NCBI GenBank assembly: GCA_029240815.1
Contig: JARDZO010000215.1
Span: 1-9,799, forward strand
DNA: 9,799 nt
Source of the DNA: Brevibacillus sp.
Lineage (GTDB): Bacteria > Bacillota > Bacilli > Brevibacillales > Brevibacillaceae
Reading direction: 5' to 3'
This document shows, in pieces, positions 1-5,576 of this stretch. Both the position numbers and the translations under genes were made by a program. How positions within the stretch are numbered: the stretch's first letter is position 1; each line of letters starts with the position of its first letter. Below the pieces are notes generated by a model that made no database searches, was not told where the DNA came from, and worked only from the letters and a program-made list of their open reading frames with translations.

Positions 1-22
1 GAACAGCCTCATTGAGGTTTAA
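1..22 (+). CDS. Possible last codons of an upstream gene (purN expected), partial
   Basis: One frame entering from the left edge reads N-S-L-I-E-V and stops at TAA (20-22), 18 bases before the purH Shine-Dalgarno. In Bacillus purine operons purN lies directly upstream of purH, so this could be the PurN C-terminus. Only six codons are visible, and another frame also stops nearby (TGA at 13-15), so the identity rests on expected gene order alone. Confidence 0.25.
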
Positions 23-53
23 AACTAAAGTAAAAGTCCAGGAGGTTCTATCC

Positions 54-1601
54 GTGAGTGTGAAAAAAGCGTTGATCAGCGTTTCTGACAAGACAGGATT
101 GATTCCGTTTGCTCGTCGTTTGGCAGCTGCCGGGGTGGAGATCATTTCAACCGGAGGCACGGCTTCTCTCTTGAAGGAAGCAGGGGTTCCTGTCATTGGC
201 ATTTCCGAAGTAACCGGATTTCCAGAAATTCTGGACGGACGAGTCAAAACGCTGCATCCGAATATCCACAGCGGTCTCTTGGCTGTGCGCGACAACGAAG
301 CACATCAAAAACAGCTGGAAGAGCTCCAGATTGAAACGATTGACCTGGTAGTCGTAAATTTGTATCCTTTTAAAGAAACCATTGCCAAACCAGATGTGAC
401 TTTTGAAGAGGCAATCGAAAATATTGATATCGGCGGTCCTACCATGCTCCGATCCGCAGCAAAAAATCACGCATTTGTCAGTGTCGTGGTCGATGCAGCT
501 GATTATGAAACAGTCGCAACCGAAATTGAGACGAGCAAAGATACGACCTTGGAGACGCGTCGTCGTCTGGCTGCTAAAGTATTCCGCCACACGGCTGCCT
601 ACGATGCCCTGATTTCCCGCTATTTGAGCGAGCAGGTAGGCGAATTCTTGCCGGAGAGCTTCACAGTGACATATGAAAAGGCACAAGATCTGCGTTACGG
701 GGAGAATCCGCACCAGCGTGCTGCCTTTTACCGTGAGCCGTTGGCAGGGACTGCTAGTATCGCGTACGCTGAGCAATTGCATGGCAAAGAGCTCTCCTAC
801 AATAATATTAATGATGCTGATGCAGCACTCGCCATTGTCCGTGAATTTTCGGAGCCGGCTGTGGTTGCGATTAAGCACTCCAATCCTTGTGGTGTAGGAA
901 TTGGCACTACAATTCGTGAAGCGTACCAAAAGGCATATGAAGCAGACGCAGTGTCCATCTTTGGCGGTATCGTTGCGGCGAATCGCACCATCGATCGTGA
1001 CACTGCCTTGGCGATGAAGGAAATCTTCCTGGAAATCATCCTGGCGCCAGACTTTACAGAAGAAGCGTTGGCTGTATTGACTGAGAAAAAGAATCTCCGT
1101 CTCCTGCGCATCCCTACCTTGAATGAGGCTTCAGTAAAGGCGAACCACTTCCGCGTAGCACCGGTAGCGGGTGGTGCCTTGGTACAGGACTACGATTTGA
1201 AACAGCTGGAAGAAGCAGAAGTCCGCGTAGTAACGGATCGTCAGCCGACTGAAGAGGAAATGGAACAGCTGATATTCGCCTGGAAAGTAGTCAAGCATGT
1301 GAAGTCCAACGCCATTTTGCTGGCAAGAGACAACATGACAGTCGGCGTGGGCGCAGGTCAAATGAACCGCGTAGGCTCTGCCAAAATCGCGATCGAGCAA
1401 GCAAAGGATCTGGCCAAAGGTTCAGTATTGGCATCTGACGCATTCTTCCCAATGTCCGATACCGTAGAAGCGGCTGCAGAAGCTGGCATCACCGCAATCA
1501 TTCAGCCAGGGGGCTCGGTACGTGACCAAGAGTCGATTGACGCATGCAATCGCTTTGGGATCACAATGATTTTCACTGGTACTCGTCATTTCAAACACTA
1601 A
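54..1601 (+). CDS. purH: Bifunctional AICAR transformylase / IMP cyclohydrolase PurH
   Basis: PurH catalyses the last two steps of de novo IMP synthesis in the cytoplasm: formyl transfer from 10-formyl-THF to AICAR, then ring closure to IMP. The 515-residue product matches the family length (about 510). The N-terminal cyclohydrolase (MGS-like) domain shows STGGT at about 32-36, LHPNIHSG at 67-74, NLYPF at 102-106 and [16 protein letters not shown] at 124-139. The transformylase domain shows [11 protein letters not shown] at 213-223, NNIND at 250-254 and KHSNPCG at 274-280, which contains the catalytic Lys-His pair. The end is family-typical (QPGGSVRD, then FTGTRHFKH). I chose GTG at 54 because AGGAGG (40-45) lies 8 bases upstream. 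The frame stays open back to 12, but those codons would run through the ribosome binding site. The gene ends in tandem stops TAA-TAG, and purD starts 37 bases later, so the two are probably cotranscribed. Confidence 0.97.
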   Translation: MSVKKALISVSDKTGLIPFARRLAAAGVEIISTGGTASLLKEAGVPVIGISEVTGFPEILDGRVKTLHPNIHSGLLAVRDNEAHQKQLEELQIETIDLVVVNLYPFKETIAKPDVTFEEAIENIDIGGPTMLRSAAKNHAFVSVVVDAADYETVATEIETSKDTTLETRRRLAAKVFRHTAAYDALISRYLSEQVGEFLPESFTVTYEKAQDLRYGENPHQRAAFYREPLAGTASIAYAEQLHGKELSYNNINDADAALAIVREFSEPAVVAIKHSNPCGVGIGTTIREAYQKAYEADAVSIFGGIVAANRTIDRDTALAMKEIFLEIILAPDFTEEALAVLTEKKNLRLLRIPTLNEASVKANHFRVAPVAGGALVQDYDLKQLEEAEVRVVTDRQPTEEEMEQLIFAWKVVKHVKSNAILLARDNMTVGVGAGQMNRVGSAKIAIEQAKDLAKGSVLASDAFFPMSDTVEAAAEAGITAIIQPGGSVRDQESIDACNRFGITMIFTGTRHFKH

Positions 1602-1638
1602 TAGAGAGCGCATGACCTCTAGCACAGGAGGAAATACG

Positions 1639-2910
1639 ATGAATATTTTGGTAATCGGCGGTGGCGGACGCGAGCACACCATTGCTTGGAAATTGTTACA
1701 AAGCCAGAAAGTGAAAAAAGTATACTGCGCTCCGGGAAACGGTGGCACAGCTCTGATCGCACAAAACGTACCCATCGGCGTGAACGATTTTGCGGCGCTG
1801 GCTCAATTTGTAAAAGATGAAGGGATCGATCTGACTGTTGTCGGCCCGGAAGATCCACTCCTGGAAGGCATCGTGGACTTTTTCGAGGAACGCAACTTGC
1901 CGATCTTTGGACCAAATGGCAGGGCGGCGATGATTGAGGGAAGCAAATGCTTTGCGAAGAGCCTGATGGTTCGTTATAACATTCCGACCTCCGCCTATGA
2001 GTCGTTCATCGATTACGAATCTGCGGTAGCGTACGTGCGTGAACAGGGAGCTCCGATTGTTGTCAAAGCGGATGGCTTGGCGGCAGGCAAAGGTGTAGTC
2101 GTTGCCGAAACGCTCGAAGAGGCAGAAGAGGCCCTGCGTCAAATCATGGAGGAAAACATCTTTGGGGAAGCGGGAACACGCGTGGTTATCGAAGAGTGTA
2201 TGCGTGGGGAAGAGTTATCTCTGCTGTCATTCGTAGATGGCGCTACCGTCAAGCCAATGATTACTTCTCAGGACCACAAGCGGATTTTCAACGATGATCG
2301 CGGACCGAACACAGGCGGTATGGGGACGTATGCGCCCGTTCCGCAAATGTCCGATGAACTCGTGGAACAGATCGTGGAAACCATCGTCAAACCGATGGCT
2401 GAGGGGATGGCAAAGGACGGTATTCCGTTTAAAGGCATTCTATATACTGGTTTGATGATCACCGAGGAAGGACCGAAAGTAGTGGAGTTCAACGCCCGTT
2501 TCGGTGATCCAGAGACGCAAGTCATCCTTCCTCTGCTCGAGACCGACTTGCTCGATATCATTGTGGCGACGATCAAGGGCGAATTGGATGCAGTAGACGT
2601 GAAGTGGAAAAAAGGAAGTGCCGTTTGTGTGGTAATGGCGGCGCCTGGCTATCCAGGGGACTATCCAAAAGGTCAATTGATTCAAGGACTGGAGCAAGCG
2701 GGTGCTGAAGTTACGGTCTTTCATGCCGGAACCAAAGCAACAGAAGAAGGCATCGTGACGAGCGGTGGACGTGTGCTCGGAGTGACAGCAACAGGAACGG
2801 ATCTGGCCAAAGCACGTGAGGCAGCGTATGAAACGGTACAAGCGATCTCATTCGAAGGCGCACAGTACCGGACAGACATTGCAGCTAAAGCGATGCGCCA
2901 TCAGAAATAG
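1639..2910 (+). CDS. purD: Phosphoribosylamine-glycine ligase PurD (GAR synthetase)
   Basis: PurD joins glycine to 5-phosphoribosylamine using ATP, the second step of de novo purine synthesis, in the cytoplasm. The 423-residue product is the usual length (B. subtilis PurD is about 422). Visible signatures are the N-terminal GGGGREH at 7-13, the ATP-grasp loop VKADGLAAGKGV at 142-153, the family signature GPNTGGMG at 222-229 and the metal-binding EFNARFGDPE at 283-292. All expected key residues are present. ATG at 1639 is chosen because AGGAGG (1626-1631) precedes it by 7 bases. An in-frame ATG at 1612 would add nine unconserved residues and lacks a ribosome site. It is the last gene of the purine operon here, since a 13-bp hairpin begins 14 bases after the stop and the next genes face the other way. 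Confidence 0.97.
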   Translation: MNILVIGGGGREHTIAWKLLQSQKVKKVYCAPGNGGTALIAQNVPIGVNDFAALAQFVKDEGIDLTVVGPEDPLLEGIVDFFEERNLPIFGPNGRAAMIEGSKCFAKSLMVRYNIPTSAYESFIDYESAVAYVREQGAPIVVKADGLAAGKGVVVAETLEEAEEALRQIMEENIFGEAGTRVVIEECMRGEELSLLSFVDGATVKPMITSQDHKRIFNDDRGPNTGGMGTYAPVPQMSDELVEQIVETIVKPMAEGMAKDGIPFKGILYTGLMITEEGPKVVEFNARFGDPETQVILPLLETDLLDIIVATIKGELDAVDVKWKKGSAVCVVMAAPGYPGDYPKGQLIQGLEQAGAEVTVFHAGTKATEEGIVTSGGRVLGVTATGTDLAKAREAAYETVQAISFEGAQYRTDIAAKAMRHQK

Positions 2911-2924
2911 TCTGTGATAATAGA

Positions 2925-2956
2925 AGCAGCCCAGGCAATCTTATGCCTGGGCTGCT
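2925..2956. terminator. Hairpin between converging purD and MFS gene, likely bidirectional terminator
   Basis: A perfect 13-bp GC-rich stem (arms 2925-2937 and 2944-2956) closes a 6-base loop. It lies 14 bases after the purD stop and 16 bases after the MFS stop on the other strand, so it can serve both transcripts. Neither side has a tight U-run: the + side continues with two tandem copies of ACGTTTTC (2958-2973). Termination may therefore be imperfect, or the hairpin may mainly protect the 3' ends. Confidence 0.75.
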
Positions 2957-2972
2957 GACGTTTTCACGTTTT

Positions 2973-4187
2973 CTACGCCTCGATTTTTTGCGTCACATTT
3001 ACAGATGCGACGACTTTTTTACGACGCTTGACCGCAGAGACCTGGGCAGCAAAATACACGACCAAAAACAAGATCATCAGCAAGGCAGACAAGCGATACA
3101 TCATGGCGTAGCTCGAATGCGCAGCGATCACGCCAAGCAAGATGGAGCCGACAGCGATTCCGAAATCGATGGAATTCAAAAAGAATCCATTCGCCATTCC
3201 TCGTTGCTCGGGATTCACTTCTTTGACCATCCAGGCTTGAATAGAAGGCTGGATGCATCCATAACCTAGACCATAAAGGATCGCGGAGACGAAGAGCACG
3301 GTGTTATTGTTCACGATAGACAGGCCGAGCAATCCGAGGCCGATAAAAATCGCTCCTGGTGGAAGGACCGCGATGGGTCCTTTTTTATCGAAAAGCTTTC
3401 CTGCGATCGGACGTACCAGGACGATTGCTATGGCGTTGCACAGAAAAAACAAACTGATATTATCCATATTTGCTTCTTTACCATATAGAGCGAGGAAGCT
3501 CACCAGTCCTCCATAGGTGATGGACATGCAGAAATTCAAAAAGGCTGGAAGCAAGATTTTCTTGTCATAAAAACGTTTCAGCCCTGTCTCATGTGCATGT
3601 GCATCTGGGGTCGGCTGCTTGTAAGCGCGAATGATGGATGTGAGCGGAAAGATCAGAAGGATGCAGACCACCCCAAAAGACAGCATCGATCCAAATCCGA
3701 ATGTTGCCAAGACGGTAAGGCCGATCATTGGACCGAGGGCTTGAGCAAGACTATTCGATAGCCCATAATAACCCATTCCCTCTCCAATCCGTTTTGAGGG
3801 GATGGCATTCGTAACAATGGTCGGCAGTGTCGTGCTGCTGATCCCGAATCCAGCACCGAACAGGGCACGCATCAACAGCAAAAGCACAATGGAGTTGGTC
3901 CAGTAGTAACCAGCCGTCGTAATCCCGACAATACAAAGTCCGATGATCAGAATGGCTTTGCTATTTTTTGTTTTCAGGAGCTCACCGGTGAAAATCCGAG
4001 CAACGACTGCTCCCAGAGCAAAAAAGCTGGCAGTCAAGCCTGCCACGAAGTCATTAGCTAAGTAATTTTCTTTCGCATAAGTAGGAAAAGTAGGTAATTG
4101 CATTTGTACGATCAGAAATAATAACAAATTGCTCACAGTAATGAGGACGAAATCCTTCGACCACAGTTTCTCTCTCTGTTCTCCCAA
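2973..4187 (-). CDS. MFS transporter, DHA1-like drug/metabolite exporter
   Basis: This is a polytopic inner-membrane protein of the major facilitator superfamily, expected to export a small molecule by proton antiport. The 404-residue product has about twelve hydrophobic segments and a hydrophilic, His-containing central loop near 188-208 between the two halves. The sequence NSLAQALGPMIG at about 147-158 resembles motif C of drug antiporters. The second half has a good motif A copy (RPIAGKLFDKKGPIAVL, about 260-276). The equivalent first-half loop (ARIFTGELLKTKNSK) is degenerate and lacks the usual Asp. TTG at 4187 is preferred because AGGAG (4200-4196) lies 8 bases upstream. GTG at 4196, three codons earlier, would overlap that site. 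The gene follows marR with only 11 bases between, so they form one operon. The substrate cannot be inferred. Confidence 0.88.
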   Translation of the reverse strand: MGEQREKLWSKDFVLITVSNLLLFLIVQMQLPTFPTYAKENYLANDFVAGLTASFFALGAVVARIFTGELLKTKNSKAILIIGLCIVGITTAGYYWTNSIVLLLLMRALFGAGFGISSTTLPTIVTNAIPSKRIGEGMGYYGLSNSLAQALGPMIGLTVLATFGFGSMLSFGVVCILLIFPLTSIIRAYKQPTPDAHAHETGLKRFYDKKILLPAFLNFCMSITYGGLVSFLALYGKEANMDNISLFFLCNAIAIVLVRPIAGKLFDKKGPIAVLPPGAIFIGLGLLGLSIVNNNTVLFVSAILYGLGYGCIQPSIQAWMVKEVNPEQRGMANGFFLNSIDFGIAVGSILLGVIAAHSSYAMMYRLSALLMILFLVVYFAAQVSAVKRRKKVVASVNVTQKIEA

Positions 4188-4195
4188 TGTTGACA

Positions 4196-4200
4196 CTCCT
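4196..4200 (-). promoter_or_regulatory. Shine-Dalgarno that sets the MFS start at TTG 4187
   Basis: AGGAG on the minus strand overlaps the marR stop codon (TAG, 4201-4199). Its 8-base spacing fits TTG at 4187. The GTG at 4196 uses its last base and so cannot be served by it. This arrangement suggests translational coupling of the exporter to marR. Confidence 0.6.
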
Positions 4201-4642
4201 ATTCTTTTGTATGTCTGTTTACGTTGTCGGCGATTTGCAATAGGGTCTGTCTCAATACTTGGAGCTCATCTTGACTCATTCCATCGACTACTTCCGCAAT
4301 GGCTTTAGCTTCTGCGGGAGTCGCCAGTTCAATCCATTCCCGTCCTTTTGAGGAGAGCATGAGCAGAAAGGCACGCCGATCTGTATCGCTAGTCTTTTTC
4401 TCGACAAATCCTTTTTTGGCCAGTACGTCAAGAATCCGAGTGATCGTGGGCTGGTCTTTGGCGGTACGAAGCGCGAGCTCCTTTTGATTGATGCCTTCTT
4501 GTTTGCTCAAGCAAAACAAGACAGAGAATTGCTCCGGGGTCAGATCGAATTCCCGCAAATGCGTGGTGACATGCATAACGATTTTTCGGTACGTCTTTCC
4601 CATCAGAAAGCCAATCGATTCATCCTGCCAGTGGTCAGTCAA
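4199..4642 (-). CDS. MarR-family transcriptional repressor
   Basis: This is a winged helix-turn-helix regulator of the MarR family, acting as a DNA-binding dimer that usually represses its own operon until a small ligand binds. The 147-residue product has the family layout. Dimerisation helices flank a DNA-binding core at about 52-100, with NQKELALRTAKDQPTITRIL as the HTH and the wing SDTDRRAFLLMLSSKG (85-100) carrying the conserved D-x-R motif. TTG at 4642 is chosen because AGAAGGA (4655-4649) lies 6 bases upstream. The frame is open to a TTG at 4681, but that codon overlaps the TATAAT -10 box and would lie upstream of the transcript start. The N-terminal Cys of OhrR-type peroxide sensors is absent from the chosen product, although Cys44 is present. 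It probably controls the exporter gene downstream. Confidence 0.9.
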   Translation of the reverse strand: MTDHWQDESIGFLMGKTYRKIVMHVTTHLREFDLTPEQFSVLFCLSKQEGINQKELALRTAKDQPTITRILDVLAKKGFVEKKTSDTDRRAFLLMLSSKGREWIELATPAEAKAIAEVVDGMSQDELQVLRQTLLQIADNVNRHTKE

Positions 4643-4648
4643 CGTGCA

Positions 4649-4655
4649 TCCTTCT
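4649..4655 (-). promoter_or_regulatory. Shine-Dalgarno that sets the marR start at TTG 4642
   Basis: AGAAGGA on the minus strand stands 6 bases before TTG 4642. No comparable site precedes the upstream in-frame TTG at 4681 or GTG at 4660. Confidence 0.65.
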
Positions 4656-4669
4656 TTCACGAAAAATAG

Positions 4670-4696
4670 TTGCTTAGACAATTATATGCCAAGCAA
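4670..4696. promoter_or_regulatory. Inverted repeat over the marR -10 box, likely MarR operator
   Basis: TTGCTT (4670-4675) and AAGCAA (4691-4696) form exact inverted arms with 15 bases between, and one further base pair matches inside. The repeat straddles the TATAAT box (4681-4686) of the marR promoter. MarR-family repressors commonly bind such inverted repeats at their own promoter, so autorepression is the natural reading. This is inferred from position and symmetry only. Confidence 0.6.
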
Positions 4697-4709
4697 GTAA
4701 TTTTGAAAA
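4681..4709 (-). promoter_or_regulatory. Sigma-A type promoter of the marR-MFS operon
   Basis: On the minus strand a perfect -10 TATAAT (4686-4681) lies 17 bases after a -35-like TTTTCA (4709-4704, four of six consensus bases). Transcription should start near 4674, leaving a short leader of about 30 bases before TTG 4642. The -35 follows directly behind the T-run of the upstream terminator. Confidence 0.7.
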
Positions 4710-4710
4710 G

Positions 4711-4740
4711 AAAAAAGTACCGCCACGATTACTGGCGGTA
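4711..4740 (-). terminator. Intrinsic terminator of the DUF2892 / small membrane protein operon
   Basis: On the minus strand an 8-bp stem (TACCGCCA 4740-4733 pairing with TGGCGGTA 4725-4718) with a 7-base loop is followed by C and six U (4716-4711). The stop codon of the 48-residue protein (4731-4729) falls inside the loop. The U-run ends two bases before the marR -35 box. Confidence 0.88.
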
Positions 4741-4875
4741 TCTTCCTTTTTTTCGCGAGATGTTGTAAGCAAAATAACCCATCACGGCAATCACGCCTAT
4801 CACAGCGGCAATAACAAACAGGTTGTGGGATAGCCATTCGTAAAGCGGAGTGCCGTTTTTCATACCGCTTATCAT
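4729..4875 (-). CDS. Small single-span membrane protein, 48 aa, function unknown
   Basis: This short gene begins MISGMKNGTPLYEWLSHN. It continues with a hydrophobic stretch (LFVIAAVIGVIAVMGYFAY, about 19-37) long enough for one membrane span, and ends in a basic tail (NISRKKGRYRQ). By the positive-inside rule the C-terminus should face the cytoplasm. A strong Shine-Dalgarno TAGGAGG (4890-4884) sits 8 bases before ATG 4875, and a clear intrinsic terminator overlaps the stop, so both ends look like those of a real gene. The Shine-Dalgarno overlaps the stop codon of the DUF2892 gene upstream, implying coupled translation and a shared role at the membrane. I do not recognise the family. Confidence 0.72.
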   Translation of the reverse strand: MISGMKNGTPLYEWLSHNLFVIAAVIGVIAVMGYFAYNISRKKGRYRQ

Positions 4876-4883
4876 AGGTATAG

Positions 4884-4890
4884 CCTCCTA
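4884..4890 (-). promoter_or_regulatory. Shine-Dalgarno of the 48-aa gene, overlapping the upstream stop codon
   Basis: TAGGAGG on the minus strand begins with the TAG stop of the DUF2892 gene. Ribosomes finishing the upstream gene would sit directly on this site, the classic geometry for translational coupling. Confidence 0.7.
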
Positions 4891-5412
4891 AGAATAGGTT
4901 GGATACCGATGTTCTTCCTGACTGTAGCTCTCAGATTGACTCTTCGTGCTTTTCGATTCCTTGTCCTCGGAGCGGAAAGAGACGAACTCTCGTGCAGCCT
5001 TTTCCAATTGTTCATCTTCAGCAGACAGTCTGTGTCCACTTGATTTGGATGAGCTTTCTTGTTTTTCAGGAGAAGCGCTGTACTGTTGCGGGCTGCTGCT
5101 CGTCTGCGTGCTTTCATCTTTTCTGGCGTTCATGGTACGAGCTACCTGTTTCATGACCATTTGCACGCTTTTGCTCTTTGCTTGATCCAGCACGTTCTGC
5201 ATCCCTTTTTCGGAGCGGGTGTTGATCCCCAACGCCTGGTACATCAGACAATTTCTTGTGACACCCTCAGCGACCTTCATAGCGGAAAAAGTCATCAAAA
5301 GCCATGGTGTGTTGTACGGCCGTCTACTCATTTTTCCTACTCCGTAAGCAAGTCCCAGCAACCCCCCTGTTATTCGGATGAGGGCGTCAGTCGTTCCGAC
5401 GTTTTTATGCAT
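4888..5412 (-). CDS. YgaP-like (DUF2892) membrane protein with long hydrophilic tail
   Basis: The N-terminal 65 residues resemble the DUF2892/YgaP transmembrane domain. They open with MHKNVGTTDALIRITGGLLG, contain two hydrophobic segments (about 11-26 and 36-50), and carry the hallmark CLMYQALGINTR at 55-66 (family form CPLY..LGINT). No rhodanese domain is present. Residues about 70-174 form a hydrophilic tail rich in Ser, Lys, Glu and Gln, probably disordered and cytoplasmic. At 174 residues the protein is much longer than the usual single-domain member of about 65 residues. ATG 5412 has AGGAGG (5426-5421) 8 bases upstream. The 48-residue membrane protein follows with overlapping signals, so the two form one operon. 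I found no convincing promoter in the 5413-5546 gap shared with the divergent yerA gene. The function of the family is not established. Confidence 0.82.
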   Translation of the reverse strand: MHKNVGTTDALIRITGGLLGLAYGVGKMSRRPYNTPWLLMTFSAMKVAEGVTRNCLMYQALGINTRSEKGMQNVLDQAKSKSVQMVMKQVARTMNARKDESTQTSSSPQQYSASPEKQESSSKSSGHRLSAEDEQLEKAAREFVSFRSEDKESKSTKSQSESYSQEEHRYPTYS

Positions 5413-5474
5413 CGTGTCTGCCTCCTATCGAATCCTTCTTCTAGAGCTAGTCTGCGTCATTGGGGTGGAAAGCA

Positions 5475-5523
5475 CCCGCGGAAATTGTTACTAGCGAGAG
5501 AGAAGGACTACGCTTTCCCGCGG
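5475..5523. repeat. Two CCCGCGG boxes 42 bases apart in the divergent intergenic region
   Basis: CCCGCGG occurs at 5475-5481 and again at 5517-5523, between the divergent DUF2892 and yerA genes. The core CCGCGG is self-complementary, so each box is a small palindrome. The 42-base offset is close to four helical turns, placing both boxes on one face of the DNA. Pairing of the two (with flanking AAA and TTT) into a large-loop hairpin is also possible. A regulatory role is a guess. Confidence 0.3.
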
Positions 5524-5562
5524 CGAAGGAGTAAGGATGCAAGTGAATGAGCATTCAGTTGG

Positions 5563-5568
5563 AAGGAG
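5563..5568 (+). promoter_or_regulatory. Shine-Dalgarno supporting the yerA start at 5577
   Basis: AAGGAG lies 8 bases before ATG 5577. A second purine-rich site (GAAGGAG, 5525-5531, then TAAGGA, 5532-5537) precedes the in-frame ATG at 5547, so a start ten codons earlier is possible. Confidence 0.5.
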
Positions 5569-5576
5569 AGGACGAA

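Noticed and set aside
147..929. 260-residue minus-strand frame inside purH
   Set aside because: It lies fully antisense to conserved purH codons, and its composition reflects codon shadowing.
1696..2142. 148-residue minus-strand frame inside purD
   Set aside because: It is an antisense shadow of conserved purD coding sequence with no ribosome site or known motif.
2958..2973. Tandem copies of ACGTTTTC after the purD hairpin
   Set aside because: There are only two 8-base copies, more likely part of the loose T-rich tail of the terminator than a functional repeat.
5059..5550. 163-residue plus-strand frame across the DUF2892 gene and the intergenic region
   Set aside because: It is antisense to a well-supported gene, is Cys/Ser/His-rich without domain character, and has no good ribosome site.
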